From Bursaphelenchus xylophilus (taxonomy: Eukaryota > Nematoda > Chromadorea > Rhabditida > Aphelenchoididae): a stretch of DNA of 64,000 nt. Position numbers and translations under genes: made by a program. Under the pieces are notes generated by a model. It searched no databases. It was not told the origin of the DNA and worked only from the letters and a program-made list of their open reading frames with translations. This document shows, piece by piece, positions 47,301-58,459 of this stretch (its first letter is position 1; every line of letters begins with the position of its first letter). Location: the NCBI GenBank assembly GCA_904066235.2, contig CAJFCV020000002.1, positions 7,874,001 to 7,938,000 on the forward strand. Reading direction: 5' to 3'.

Positions 47301-48878
47301 TCGATATCAATTACGGACACCAGAATCAGACCCATGGATTCGATTATCATCAAGCGGAGATGAAACTTCACCAACCAATCGAACCACCAGAGCTGTTTGT
47401 GTGTCGACTGGCCGTACGTGTATTGGTTTTTGTAGGCCTGAAAAGGAGTGTAGAATGAGGAAAAGGTAGACGTAAATTGCAAATGAATAGTATCTCTCTG
47501 GATTGAAGGAAACCTCCCAACTTAATGTTCTTCTGATTTTCTGCTTTTATGGCTAGTAAAATCCCTAGCAAATTCTACCGCTTTTTAGAAAATAAACGCG
47601 CAAAGTCTTGATAGAGACTACGCAAAGCGATATCTAATTGAAATTTTGCAGAAGACAGCAAAGTTTCTATCGGTTTACGTCTTCGTCGTCCCTCAAGCGG
47701 CGAATATTTCATACCGGAGGCATTAAGAAAGCCAAAAAGGTGAACTTTCTAACTCATCAATTTCACCTCCCCTTGTCAACACGCCCCCAAAATGTACATT
47801 CAACTCACCAGTCCATACAAGAACCTCGGAGGCATATGCAGTGCCATCACAATCAACCACACGTACTTCTGCGGTTTCCAAACTCCGATCGAGTAACTGA
47901 TCGGTGGGAATATACTGAAACAATACTACGCTTTGACTCCAATTCCAATCTAAAATCCCTTTCAAAGTTCCCGACCTCACCTCATGACATCCGGACAATT
48001 TGTCGATGTGAAATTCAGAACTCTGTCAAACTGGAATAAATAAGTGTAGCAGACGCAGAAATAGCATCCGATTCCGGGCAGGAGAGCCCCCAACAAACAC
48101 AGAGTCTTGATTTTCATTTTGCCATCCGGTTTCCGGTTGGACGTTGCGGATGATGTGGAGGATACTGTAGTCGAAATAATCGACGATTTCTGCGGCCAAT
48201 CATTCGAATAGACTGAAGATGACGTCTTGGAACAATCGGAGGGAGAACAGTCGGAATCTGGGATCGAGGACATGGACAGGGAATCCAGTTTGGAGGAATT
48301 CTGATCTTCTATAAAACAATATTGACTTAGAATATTTTCATATTTCAATCATACTGTTTGAAATATGAAAATAGACTTCAAATGTTTAAGGCACCCTTCA
48401 AAGCGATTTTCTTTCTAGATAAACACTTTAAAGCCACTGAAAACGGCCGAAAATTGCATAATGCAAAGTAAACTTTTGTTTTCTCAGTGAATGTCGCCGA
48501 AATCACTCCAACGACTGTGCGAACGGACTAGTATCTGATCGGGTCTAAATTTATTTTCGAACTAAAAAAATTGGACTTCCGCAATTGTGCAAGATACGAT
48601 CCATAATCTAGCATCTCCAGGCCTTGAAAAAGAAAAAAAAACGTATCAAACAACAAGCAGACATACTGGTCACTCTTTTTTAGCCTGAAAAGCCATAAAT
48701 CTTTAGCCGAAAAAAATCAGCTGGCCAAGTGACAAACAGCCTCAACGATGTGGATTCAAATAGTAAATAGCCAAGAATTTTGTTGATTGGACCAAAAAAT
48801 CTCACCTCGATCCATCTCCATGTGTGAATTCCCCTCTTCGCCCACTTTTATTTGAATCACACCCGCATTTTCGTGCAT
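44349..48878 (-). CDS. PGAP2: PGAP2-like (FRAG1/DRAM family) GPI-anchor remodelling membrane protein (333 aa)
   Basis: PGAP2 acts in the Golgi in fatty-acid remodelling of GPI anchors. Six exons (48878-48806, 48308-47981, 47914-47809, 47437-47183, 47103-46995, 44479-44349). A Ser-rich N-terminal cytosolic region of about 85 residues is followed by TM1 (LCLLGALLPGIGCYFCVCYTY), the family block FPPISYSIGVWKPQKYVW and MPPRFLYGL, then four more membrane segments. The last exon starts at VAEYIIVGINSAFYFTLIWEL, matching the final helix of the family. The intron before it is 2.5 kb, far longer than the others, because it holds a large fold-back element. Assignment to PGAP2 rather than another FRAG1-family member is likely, not certain. 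Confidence 0.82.
44524..46958. mobile_element. 2.4 kb TTAA-flanked fold-back element with internal 297 bp tandem repeats, inside the PGAP2-like last intron
   Basis: Both ends read TTAA followed by AAGAGAGTTTTTT (right end inverted, AAAAAACTCTCTT then TTAA). The outer 400 bases are inverted copies at about 90% identity. In the left arm a unit of about 297 bp is repeated in tandem (the run of G in AAAAGGGGGGGTTTTGGAGTTA recurs near 44960, 45257, 45554 and 45855); the right arm has two such junctions. A central 300-base spacer differs. No transposase is present. TTAA targets suggest mobilisation by a piggyBac-type enzyme, which is inference. Confidence 0.8.
48444..48534 (-). repeat. Truncated MITE copy, inverted relative to 49548-49689
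   Basis: About 90 bases ending GCGAACGGACTAGTAT match, at roughly 80%, the reverse complement of the left half of the full element 1 kb to the right. It shares ACTTTTGTTTTC and ATGTCGCCGAAA. Confidence 0.65.
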
Positions 48879-49547
48879 TTCCGTGTGTAACAACGGCGAT
48901 CCCTCAGGCCTCCAAATTGTGGCAGAGCTGGAATATGAAATTGATGGAAAAGCAAAGGCTACACGGGCCTTTTGGCTGTAACCCTGAAAATAGATAGTGG
49001 GTACAAAAGAGATCCAAAACACAACGGCAAATATCTATGAGACTACTCGAAGCGAAGGGTTGTTACAAGAAAAATTTAAGAAGATAGTAATGAGATCAGC
49101 CATTTTTATACACAAAAACAGAATAAGCTTTGGCGAATGGTCACTCGAGAGTTTGGTGAGTGGATTCACGAGATTTCAGCCTTGATCTGCAACTGGACGG
49201 CAAATGGTTGCCAATTAGTACTTCTCAAATTCTAAATGACCATTTAGAGGTAAAAATACATGGTCCCTACAATCTAGGTGTTTCCAATCACACAATTCGA
49301 GATCGCTTGATCCGAAACGCGTTGTCATCTGACATTAAACACTCGCTTTGTTTTCTAGAAATACCCTTGAAATGGGACGATGAGATATTGATCAGACTTG
49401 GAGCAGATTTTGATTGCAACTGTCTAAGAGCCTATGTGATTTTAAGATTGGTTTTGGGCCAAAAGTCGCTGGGTTTTTGTGAATTTTGGAGTGTAACGAT
49501 AACACGGAATGGCATTTCGTAAAACAGTTGCGTACAGCGGTCATACT
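48879..49547. other. Upstream region of the PGAP2-like gene
   Basis: A splice acceptor shortly before the start (ATATTCCAG near 48925) suggests a 5' UTR intron. The 120-codon plus frame at 49160-49522 shows no signal peptide, motif or compositional coding bias I can support. Confidence 0.4.
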
Positions 49548-49689
49548 AGTCCGTTCGCAAAGCGCTGGAATGTTTTCGGCGACATGCACTCCGCGAAAAC
49601 AAAAGTTCACTTTGCACTGTGCAATTTTTGGCTTCTTGCACAGTGCAATAGCCTTTTTCGGGCTGTCGCCGCGACTTTACGAACGGACT
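49548..49689. mobile_element. 142 bp palindromic MITE
   Basis: The ends are inverted (AGTCCGTTCGCAAAG against CTTTACGAACGGACT). Inside lies a perfect 13-base inverted pair, TTGCACTGTGCAA (49612-49624) and TTGCACAGTGCAA (49636-49648). A related truncated copy lies at 48444-48534. Confidence 0.7.
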
Positions 49690-51989
49690 GATACAATAAA
49701 CCAATTTTTCTGAAAAAAACACGTAAATACATACTTACTCACGCCGAGGCCATTTTCTGATTGAACCTCAAAACTTTACGTACTTTTTAAAATTCAACCG
49801 TCGATGAATTTGAAGAATCTTTACAGGCGATATATTGGAAAAACCTACAGGGCAATGGTTAGAGCTATCAAATTGAGCATGTGGCCTTATCTGGGTGGTT
49901 TACCAAGACGGGATGACAATTAAAGGGCCAAGTCCGCTAATGTTAACACTTTAGGCATAAAGCAAACTTTTCGCAACAAAACTGATCTCCGAACCGCTTA
50001 CAATTACCGGACAATACAATTGTTCTCCAATCATAACAATTGCTCTTGAAAAATCGCTTCAATTGTTTCCAAATCGCCTCCTCCCAAACGAGGTCGGCTC
50101 GAAAAAAACCCATCCGACTTCCGCTAACTCCTTAAGACAAAGCGTTTTAAAGATCGCAGGTATCAGTGAGCCTATCAAGGTAGCCCTCCCAAACAAATTA
50201 CTCTTTGAGGGAGACGAAAGTAGGTTAACAATTCGAGCGAAATGCGACCAAAGATTGATCAGAGATGTGAGGGTGAAGATGGGTAAGTTCAGACGTCTCT
50301 TTGGAGGGTTATATGGTAAATTATAATATTTAATAACTGAAATGTGGATGGGAGTGTAAGGAGTAAGAATAAAAAAAATGATTTTTTCGATGGAAGTTTT
50401 ACAGGAAAGAGAGTATGGAATTTGCGGATAGTTGGTCAGATAAAATCATTTTTTCTTCTTAAAATTTTGGGTTAGTTAAGGAGTACAATTTTTATTAAAG
50501 CCTGTAATAAAATTCCAACTTTATATATGTAGTGAAACTTCAAGGAAGTTCTCATTCTTGCACTCAAACCTCCCCAATCTAAAAAGTGTGTAGCACGTCC
50601 TGGAAAAATTGACAGAAGCTCAATCAAAATCAGAGAACTTTATCGGACAGTTATATTTTTTGTAAAATACGTTTTCTGTTAAAAAAAGTACTGCTGTATT
50701 CGTATTTTAACGCGGAAAATTTTTCAAAATAAAATTGAACTTTTCACAATGGCGATAAAGCAAAAAATATTTTTAGTCATCATAATTTAACTGTACGTTC
50801 TGCAAGGAAAACAAAACCCAAATCTAAGAAATTATAAAATAATGAACCCTCAGCGACAACACCCCTCAACCCACGAAGCGAGTCAAGACCCGCTACTTCC
50901 GAACCGATCCCGAAAACCGAAATAACTGAGAGAAAAGTTTGGGGCGCTTAATGAGCCCTCACGAAGACAAAAGGATTCTGGAGTCCGCACCGACGAAGGC
51001 TGTTCACCTTGATAAAAATCGGAAGACGAAACAAGAATTGAGGTTAAAACTTTTTAGAGATAAAGACCTCGAGGGAAACAAAAGGGTTTACAAACTACAG
51101 GGCTGATTCCGAGCGGTGAAAACAAACCCTTTTGAATTCGTCAATCTGGGTTGCGCGTGCAGAATCTGCTTGAGGAATGCGACCGGGAGGGAACGCGTTT
51201 TGTTGCAAATCTGATAAAGACGAGAAACTTGAGAACTTTCTGGGCATTATTTCGAAAAATTCAAAAATGGAAAGTTGGAGCTGAAATTGTAATCAAGAGC
51301 AGATCACGAGGAAAACTAAGCTAATCGCAGGGTATAAAAATTTATATGTTATGGATAGATTTCATTGCAGGTTCATTTTTATATAAAATTGACACTCTGA
51401 AATTGATCTCTGCTTTTATTGCAAAAATTGGCCATTTTTGCTATCAAAATCAAAAATTTTAAGATAGTGGTTTGTAGCCCATTTGGATGACTTTGACAAA
51501 AAATTAGGACACAAAGTCAAAGAAAGTTTCGAACAAGATGCAATAAGTTGATTTTCTTTGTAAATTTTCTCCAATCCCATATCTGACAAACCAAACTCTC
51601 ACAATTAGCTTAATTTCCACTGTGCGCCAACGGAAAAGACAAAAGAAATCCCAAATTATAATCCATAATTAGAGAGAGCTCAGAGGAATCCCCCTCTGGG
51701 GATTCTACTTTTTGATGGTTGATGTTTTGACAGGAATCTGCAAAGAGATATTCAAAAAAATTTGTATTTCTAAAACTAAGATATTGTAAGCGTCGGAAGC
51801 AACATCAAAACCACCGCAAACCGCAAAATCCCTTGCAAAATCGGATGCGTCAAAAAATTTGGAGCAAGAGAAAGAAAGCCAAAGTACAAAAATATCTCGG
51901 AATAAGCGACTCGAGTAAATATCGACGGTGGAATCGCATTCCTTCAAGAGCCGAGACCAATTTCCCTCTTATTAACCTTTGTTTCGATT
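49690..51989. other. Gene-poor intergenic stretch
   Basis: AT-rich, with no supported gene on either strand. Short frames at 50063-50326 (+) and 51705-51947 (-) lack any signal. It forms the boundary between the conserved gene region and the accessory peptide cluster. Confidence 0.55.
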
Positions 51990-52395
51990 GTAAGGAGTTA
52001 CGGTCTTCCCAAGATCCCTTTGAAAAACATGTTCCGAGTGGGAAAAGAGCTGAGGAAAGCGGCGATCCTCTGGATTTGTGGATGCCGGCGATTATGTAAA
52101 CGGAAAAATGGTGGGAAGTTGAGTCATCAAACAAAATACAGCAAGAATTTTGACACTCTGTGTTTTGTATATGTCGTAGAAATTAAATTTTCAGTGGAAA
52201 TGCGTGTAGCACACGCTAACTATGGAGCATTTGGAACAGTGTCCAGCGTTATGTCTTGTAATTCCTATTCAAGATACTTGATATTAAGCGAGATGATCGT
52301 TGACAAACCCAGAAAGTTCTCGCCTTGTTTTAATACGAAAAATATGGAAATTAATAAACAAATTAGAGCAGATTTAATGTTACTTGTTCGGGCAC
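51990..52395. repeat. Duplicated 3' flank of the secreted-peptide genes, copy A
   Basis: This block is nearly identical to 56318-56723 (for example AACATGTTCCGAGTGGGAAA and CTGGATTTGTGGATGCCGGC), showing that a unit of about 0.9 kb including the peptide gene and promoter was duplicated. A frame runs through both copies, but the ends differ and no product is recognised. Confidence 0.75.
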
Positions 52396-52706
52396 TCATT
52401 GCAACATTCGTCGGCAGTAATCACGTATGTGGCGCTTCCAAGTTGTTTTCTGTAACACTTTACTATCTCCACGAAGCATGGGTCATGCTAAAAACTCACG
52501 GGCCGTTCATGTTTCAAATTTGTACTTACGTCTTTTTCAAGAGCCTTGATTAAATCTCTGGCATAACTAGCAAATGCTCCGTGACCTTTATCCCACAAAG
52601 ATTTACCAATTTTAATTAATTGAGCACAGTCCTCTTGCATTGTTGTTTGTTGGGACGGCGATACTAGCAAGAAAACGAGAAGAATAACAAAAAAACGGCG
52701 GTACAT
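52396..52706 (-). CDS. Small secreted two-exon peptide, family copy 1 (76 aa)
   Basis: Exons 52706-52530 and 52449-52396. Residues 1-20 are a strong signal peptide (MYRRFFVILLVFLLVSPSQQ). The mature part of about 56 residues has two cysteines, one near its start (EDCAQLIKIGKSLWD) and one in the last exon (RDYCRRMLQ), with predicted amphipathic helix between. This fits a helical hairpin closed by one disulphide. The mature chain is cationic. The first in-frame ATG after the GTAGACAGGTCTAC promoter palindrome is the start. Family not recognised; by size, charge and arrangement it could be an antimicrobial peptide, an effector or a signalling peptide. Confidence 0.8.
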
Positions 52707-52860
52707 CGTTGTAGACAGGTCTACCAAAACGAGGGACGATTTGGCTGTTTAAATGTGGATGAATTTACATTTTTATGGAAAGGGAAACGAGGGGAACGCC
52801 TTGATTTAGACAAACCGTCAGAGCTACCGTTTTCCTCGAGCACGAAGCCAGGCCTGGTAA
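52707..52860 (-). promoter_or_regulatory. Conserved promoter of secreted-peptide copy 1
   Basis: About 150 bases directly upstream are almost identical in front of copies 1, 2 and 3. Landmarks are GTAGACAGGTCTAC (6-base inverted repeat next to the ATG), GGGACGATTTGGCTGTTTAA, and GAGGGGAACGCCTTGATT. Similarity fades beyond this block. Confidence 0.7.
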
Positions 52861-53550
52861 AAGGTAAATTGTCTACAACGATGTACCGCCGTAGCGCAGT
52901 CACTCTACAAATTTCCGAAAACCGTGTTACGGATTATCATGTCCGTAAAAAGAAACGTTGTTGGCACAATCTAACGAAGGGTTTATTGTAGCTCGGACAA
53001 GCGGTAGAGGGTAGCAACGCAAAGGAGTAAGGTGACTGAGAATGCTTCAGAATTTTTTATGTCAAAATGTAGCTTTTTATATAAAACTTTTTGAACAAAG
53101 TTTTTATAGGAAATCGATGGTGCGGATTCCGAAAATCATTTTTGTTTTTTTCGATTTTTACATTTTTTTACCGTGTATAGTAATGAAAATAGATATGAAT
53201 TTTAAAACCAACACCATGAATTGTAGATATGAAACTGTATCGTCAACCCGAACTCTTTTGATCCGAACTGTCCCTGAGGACTCGTTTTAAAATATTCGCG
53301 TTTTAAAATTGATTTCAAATGCTACATTTTTCTTTTATGTGTGTGTGAACCACATTAAATCCCACGGTTTTCACGGAGCATTTTGAACAGTGTCCAACGT
53401 TATGTCTTATAATTCCTATTCAAGATATATACTTGATATTAAGCGTGATGATCGTTGACAAACCCAGAAAGTTCTCGCCTCTTTTTAATACGAAAAATAT
53501 GGAAATTGATAAACAAATTAGAGCAGATTTATTGTTACTTGTTCGGACAC

Positions 53551-53604
53551 TCATTGCAACATTCGTCGGCAGTAATCACGTATGTGGCGCTTCCAAGTTG
53601 TTTT
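53551..53604 (-). pseudogene. Orphan last exon of the secreted-peptide family
   Basis: Identical in sense to the last exon of copy 1 (KTTWKRHIRDYCRRMLQ, stop) with its acceptor, but no signal-peptide exon lies upstream. Similarity to copy 1 stops abruptly at 53636, inside the intron. A Tc1-like element begins 50 bases further. It is a remnant, unless it is spliced to a distant exon. Confidence 0.75.
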
Positions 53605-53689
53605 CTGTAACATTTTACTATCTCCACGAAGCATGCCGTCAACGTCGATTGAAATCGATTTCTTGCTCATCCTTGAGTTAACCTTTATA

Positions 53690-55243
53690 CAGTATGCGTC
53701 ATAATTATAACCGCACTTTAAAAATAAGTGTAACTTTTGTGATTGTGAATAGAAATGTGTCATATTTGGCACCAATGTGCATCAGTGTACCAGAAATGAT
53801 GTCCCAAAAAATTATTTTGAAGAGTTTCCGTATTTTAGAGAAAAGCTGCAAAAACCAAAATTATGATACTTTTCGGTGTCGCAAAATTATAACCGCACTT
53901 GCGAATTTGGGGTATTACCCTAATAAAAACACAGGATATCAATAACTGATGTTTAGTTACGCTCCCTGAGGCCTCAATAACTCCCATCACACCACCCGAA
54001 ACTCTCTGGGCAAATTTTTTTGGCGCATCCTGACCCATCTTGTCCCTGAACCGGAAAACGGCAGATTTTCGCTCAATTACGGTAGAATACCGCTTGTTGT
54101 AGCGATGTAATCAACGGGCGAAGAGGCCCCACAAGTTTCCTATCGGATTTAAACCCAGGGAATATGCGAGCGAGTCTATGGTGGCAAATGCCTTGCTGTC
54201 AAAGGAACTGGTATGTCGACCTGCTATGGTGGACGTGGGCATTCTCCAACAAAAGTATAGCCAGATTGCCAGTACGGTACCAGATGTTCGCCTAAGACTT
54301 CGTAGTACTCGAAGCTATTCATTTGAGTTGCTGTGGCCGCGGACGGAAGGCCTCCAGCTTTTTTGAAGGCGCCCCAAGTCATCAACGGGCGGCCTCTATA
54401 ATTACGGCACGAGACGATTCGTTTTTAATGTCATGCCATTGGTATGTAAAACCGTCAGGGCATCGTGTGACTGCGCAATCCACAAGGAATATGGTATTGC
54501 AACGGTCTAACGTCGGTTTCAGCGACCTTCGACTAATCAACCTCTGTTGTGAATGTCTCCTTGGCAAATTTCGGCTGTGGATTGCCGTAAACCGGGGTCA
54601 GCTGGGGTCACAGCTTCACATAATACCTCATGATGACGTCGCTGCGTTTTCCGACCCTCAGCACGGTGCTTCTGCTACTAATGAAGCTCAGTTCTTGAAT
54701 TAAGTGAACCCCAGAGATGGCGGAGTTAGAAGTCCGGCGAATTATTTCTCTTCAACCAGAAGCAGTGGTAAACTTTTGTCTGCCATGACATTTAGATTTG
54801 TTAAAGGCTTCCGAGACGACCAGGAAGTTCCTCACAACTTGAGCCTAACGGTCTAACTGAGCGAAAATCTGCCGTTTTCCGGTTCAGGGACAAGATGGGT
54901 CAGGATGCGCCAAAAAAATTTGCCCAGAGGGTTTCGGGTGGTGTGATGGGCGTTATTGAGGCCTCAGGGAGCGTAACGAAACATCAGTTATTGATATCCT
55001 GTGTTTTTATTAGGGTAATACCCCAAATTCGCAAGTGCGGTTATAATTTTGCGACACCGAAAAGTATCATAATTTTGGTTTTTGCAGCTTTTCTCTAAAA
55101 TACGGAAACTCTTCAAAATAATTTTTTGGGACATCATTTCTGGTACACTGATGCACATTGGTGCCAAATATGACACATTTCTATTCACAATCACAAAAGT
55201 TACACTCATTTTTAAAGTGCGGTTATAATTATGACGCATACTG
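53690..55243 (-). mobile_element. Degenerate Tc1-like transposon with about 400 bp inverted repeats
   Basis: Ends CAGTATGCGTCATAATTATA at left and its exact inverse at right, each next to TA (53688-53689 and 55244-55245), the Tc1/mariner target. The terminal inverted repeats extend about 400 bases and are almost identical, as in Tc3. The core of about 770 bases encodes, on the minus strand, fragments of a Tc1-type DDE transposase (PKFAKE, TWGAFKKAGG, ENAHVHHSRST) broken by stops and shifts. It cannot make an active enzyme. Confidence 0.9.
54095..54850 (-). pseudogene. Broken Tc1-family transposase
   Basis: The helix-turn-helix/GRPRK-like region, the central WGAF block and the second-Asp region (fragments of the QQDNA..H pattern) appear in the expected order but in different frames with several stops. 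It lies wholly within the Tc1-like element. Confidence 0.75.
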
Positions 55244-55307
55244 TATAACTTCAGACAAGCGAAAACTTTTCAAATTTTGTTCAATTGTTCATAAAAAATC
55301 TTTTTTT

Positions 55308-55360
55308 CAAGGTGCACCGTTCGCTCAGGTGCACTGTTTGTTTCAGGTGCACTGTTCGGA
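55308..55360 (+). promoter_or_regulatory. Three tandem 18-base repeats containing GGTGCAC
   Basis: CAAGGTGCACCGTTCGCT, CAGGTGCACTGTTTGTTT and CAGGTGCACTGTTCGG follow one another about 200 bases before the cysteine-rich gene. Each has an E-box-like CAGGTG overlapping the palindrome GTGCAC. A regulatory role is inference. Confidence 0.45.
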
Positions 55361-55560
55361 CACAACCCTTCTTTTTCTGTTTCTCTCCGTAAATTTCTTT
55401 CTAACCCAAACATGTGCATTCAAACATAACCTGCGCTTTTTTGATGACCTTGTGACCTTTCAGGTTTATTATCTCGTGACCTTGCCAATCTTTATTTATA
55501 AGATAACGACAATTTGGAATAAGGCTGAAACAGATTCATTTCTTACGATTAGTGGCGAAA

Positions 55561-56102
55561 ATGCTTTTTCGTTCAGCATTAATATTAATAATCACAATGT
55601 TTCTCACAATTGAAACAACGAAGATTTCTGAACTATCTGTTACTGTTGAGTATGATAAAGCAATGTTGCAAGAAAAAATCACAAATAAGTGCGAGTTCGA
55701 AACTCCATGTTCTACGGATGGAGATTGTGGCTACAAAGGTAAGTTATTAACATTTACAGATAATTGAACGAGTTTTTATATCCTAGGAACTTGCATTGGG
55801 GGGAAGATTACAAAACGGTGTGTTTGTAGTTGCTCTAACTTTCGGAAATGCGAACATGATTCAAGATGTGGTTTGAACGGTGCGTGCGATCTTCGTCACT
55901 CTTATTGCAACTGTACTAAAGGTAAGTTGGAAGCTTAATGCAAATTATTGCATCTTTTTTCTTAGCATATCACGACCATGGTCTTGGTTCGATGGAAAAT
56001 GTACGAAGAAACTTTTGTGGCAAGAAACCATGTTTAAACGACGATGATTGTTTTGGCTCGATGTGCCTTCATGCAGGATTCTGTGTTTGCTCTAAAGGTT
56101 AA
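55561..56102 (+). CDS. Secreted cysteine-rich protein with three exon-encoded modules (149 aa)
   Basis: Exons 55561-55738, 55787-55921 and 55966-56102. The signal peptide is MLFRSALILIITMFLTIETT. The rest holds three repeats of the pattern C-x-PC/RC-x-D-x-DC/RC...C...C-x-C: CEFETPCSTDGDCGYKG, then a module with RCVCSCSNF and HDSRCGLNGACD, then FCGKKPCLNDDDCFGSMC and ending FCVCSKG. Each intron interrupts a Gly codon at the module boundary in phase 1, so modules could be shuffled or duplicated as exons. The pattern resembles EB-module and small disulphide-rich secreted (toxin-like or protease-inhibitor-like) domains, without a firm match. It is surrounded by the secreted-peptide family on the other strand. 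Confidence 0.85.
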
Positions 56103-56317
56103 AGTACAGTCGACTTTTTGTCTTTGCATAATTACTATAAATATTTGCCTGATCATTTCAGATTCAAAATATGTGTTGTATGTTGTGATATTTTTATTCA
56201 ACTTATGAATAAATTAAAAAAAAAAAAAAGTAGATTTGAAGGCCGGCTGGGAAGCCGGCCAAAGTCAGTGGTAAACGGGTTTTCTGGTATTACAGTTGTA
56301 TCAAAGGTTAACTTCAC

Positions 56318-56723
56318 GATCCTGGAGTTACGGTCTTCCCAAAATCCCTTTGAAAAACATGTTCCGAGTGGGAAAAGAGCTGAGGAAAGCGGCGATCCTC
56401 TGGATTTGTGGATGCCGGCGATTATGTAAACGGAAAAAATGGTGGGAAGTTGAGTCATCAAACAAAATACAGCAAGAATTTTGACACTCTGTGTTTTGGA
56501 TATGTCGTAGAAATTAAATTTTCAGTGGGAATGCGTGTAGCACACGCTAACTATGGAGCATTTTGAACAGTGTCCAACGTTATGTCTTGTAATTCCTATT
56601 CAAGATACTTGATATTAAGCGAGATGATCGTCGACAAACCCAGAAAGTCGCCTCTTTTTAATACGAAAAATATGGAAATTGATAAACAAATTAGAGCAGA
56701 TTTATTGTTACTTGTTCGGACAC
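56318..56723. repeat. Duplicated 3' flank of the secreted-peptide genes, copy B
   Basis: Partner of 51990-52395. Differences are a few substitutions and single-base indels (one extra A in a run near 56438), which indicate a recent duplication. Confidence 0.75.
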
Positions 56724-57034
56724 TCATTGCAACATTCGTCGGCAGTAATCACGTATGTGGCGCTTCCAACTTGCTTTCTGATACAATTTACTATCTTCAC
56801 GATGCATGGGGAAGGCTAGAAACTCGCGGACCTTTCGTGTTTCAAATTCGTACTTACGACTTTTTCAAAGCCTTCGACTGAAGTTTTGGCATACCCAGCA
56901 AATATTTCGCGGCCCATGTCCCAGATAGCTTTACCCATTTTAATTACTGCAACACAGTTCTCATGCATTGTTTTTTGTTTGGACGGCGATACTAGCAAGA
57001 ACACGAGAAGAATAACAAAAAAACGGCGGTACAT
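56724..57034 (-). CDS. Small secreted two-exon peptide, family copy 2 (76 aa)
   Basis: Exons 57034-56858 and 56777-56724, the same lengths as copy 1. The signal peptide differs by one residue (SPSKQ). The mature centre differs at most positions (ENCVAVIKMGKAIWD and on), while the last exon (WKRHIRDYCRRMLQ) is unchanged. Both cysteines are kept. No function can be assigned; it is evidently expressed from the same type of promoter as copies 1 and 3. Confidence 0.8.
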
Positions 57035-57175
57035 CGTTGTAGACAGGTCTACCAAAACGAGGGACGATTTGGCTGTTTAAATGTGGATGAATTTACATTT
57101 TTATGGAAAGGGCAACGAGGGGAACGCCTTGATTTTAGACAAGCCGTCACAGCTACGTTTTCCTCGATCACGAGG
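57035..57175 (-). promoter_or_regulatory. Conserved promoter of secreted-peptide copy 2
   Basis: The same block as before copies 1 and 3, with the GTAGACAGGTCTAC palindrome next to the start codon. Homology ends near 57175. Confidence 0.7.
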
Positions 57176-57515
57176 CTCCCAAATTCCGCCGCACTGCGAA
57201 AAGTTGCTTTGTCGCCGCGAAAAATGGGAATCGCGCGCGACGTAAAGCAGAAACAAACACAAATGCATGTTGAGTTATTATAGATTGGTTTCAAATTTCT
57301 TTAATCGCAACATTTGTGGGCTTTCAGTCTGACAAGGTTTTGACATTTTTGTCGCTGATGAGCCCTGATGATTGGGGTGTGTTCGGAAGTAGCCGTGACA
57401 CTTTTGTTTTGTAAGACACAAATATCGCAACAGAATAGTCTATGTTTGCAATGTTATAATCTTTGTTCTTTCAATAATTGTATTACAAAGCAGGAAAAAG
57501 GAACAATATTATATT

Positions 57516-57855
57516 TTATCGCTGCAGTTCTTGCAACATTCTTCCGGAGTCAAGATAAACGCCGCCGGACTGGAAACTTGTTTTTTCAAGCAGGCAATAA
57601 CGGTATCAAGGCATGGGTCTTCGAGACCCTAAAATATCGCAATTATCAACACAGTATTCTCTTTACCCGATCTAAGTTTTTTATACCGTTTTTGATAAGT
57701 CCTATGGTGACAGTACGATTCAGTCCCCATTGGTACTTATAAGTGGCATTAATTTGAACGCAGGAATCCTTCGTCGTGCCTTTGCTATCTGCGCACTGGA
57801 TTGTGGTAGATAGCAGACATATGAATACAATGAAAAACAAAGCACGACCTTCCAT
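57516..57855 (-). CDS. Divergent member of the secreted-peptide family (about 80 aa)
   Basis: Exon 57855-57667 encodes a different signal peptide (ALFFIVFICLLSTTIQC) followed by DSCVQINATYKYQW, which aligns with the D-C-V-x-I-N start of the other copies. A donor (CGG then GTAAAG) leads to a 54-base last exon at 57569-57516, the same length and phase as in copies 1 and 2, with RMLQ conserved but the second cysteine apparently lost. Another frame of the same exon would give a cysteine-rich end (ECCKNC), so the splice needs transcript support. N-glycosylation sites NAT and NRT occur. Its promoter is not like the others. Confidence 0.6.
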
Positions 57856-58459
57856 CAAGAAAATGGGACTGTGATGTGAGAAATGATGCTTTGATGAGGT
57901 GTTTTACATACTTATATGGATAAAAAAAGGCACCATCGTTAAACAGTCAAATCAAGAAGGTGTTGGATCGTAAACGTGATCTTACAATAGCTTAATGTAT
58001 CCTTTAACAGTCATTGCAACACATGGCAGATGTAATCGCGTGGTGTTATACACTACCTTCCGCTTTGCCCGAGAAATTTTTTTTTGGGCAAAAAATTGCC
58101 CATCTTCTTCTTTCTCATGAAAAAAAAATTTTTTTGGTATCTTAGCTGGGCGTCAGGAAGCCAATGAGCGACGGTCGGGTTTCATCAATTTCCAAAATTC
58201 TTTTGCGGTCACATCGATTAGCTGAATGCTATCGTTCTTTGCCTTGCCGGTTATTAAAACTTTTCTTTAGTAAGTAAAAATATAGTTACACGGAAAATTC
58301 TGTCAAATTAACAACTCTATTTTGTGATTATTTTTAAAGTCCTAGTAAGAAAAAAAATTATGTCGATAGTAATCTTCTTGCATCGTTTTTTAAAATACCA
58401 AAAAATGTGCGTTTTGATAGGATAAGTTGATCTTAGAGCAGATTCAGTTGTTCGAACAA

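Noticed and set aside
49160..49522. 120-codon plus-strand frame
   Set aside because: No signal peptide, domain motif, splice context or start context; lies in a MITE-bearing spacer.
53835..55098. Identical 67-codon frames at 53835-54038 (-) and 54895-55098 (+)
   Set aside because: They are mirror copies in the Tc1-like terminal inverted repeats, not genes.
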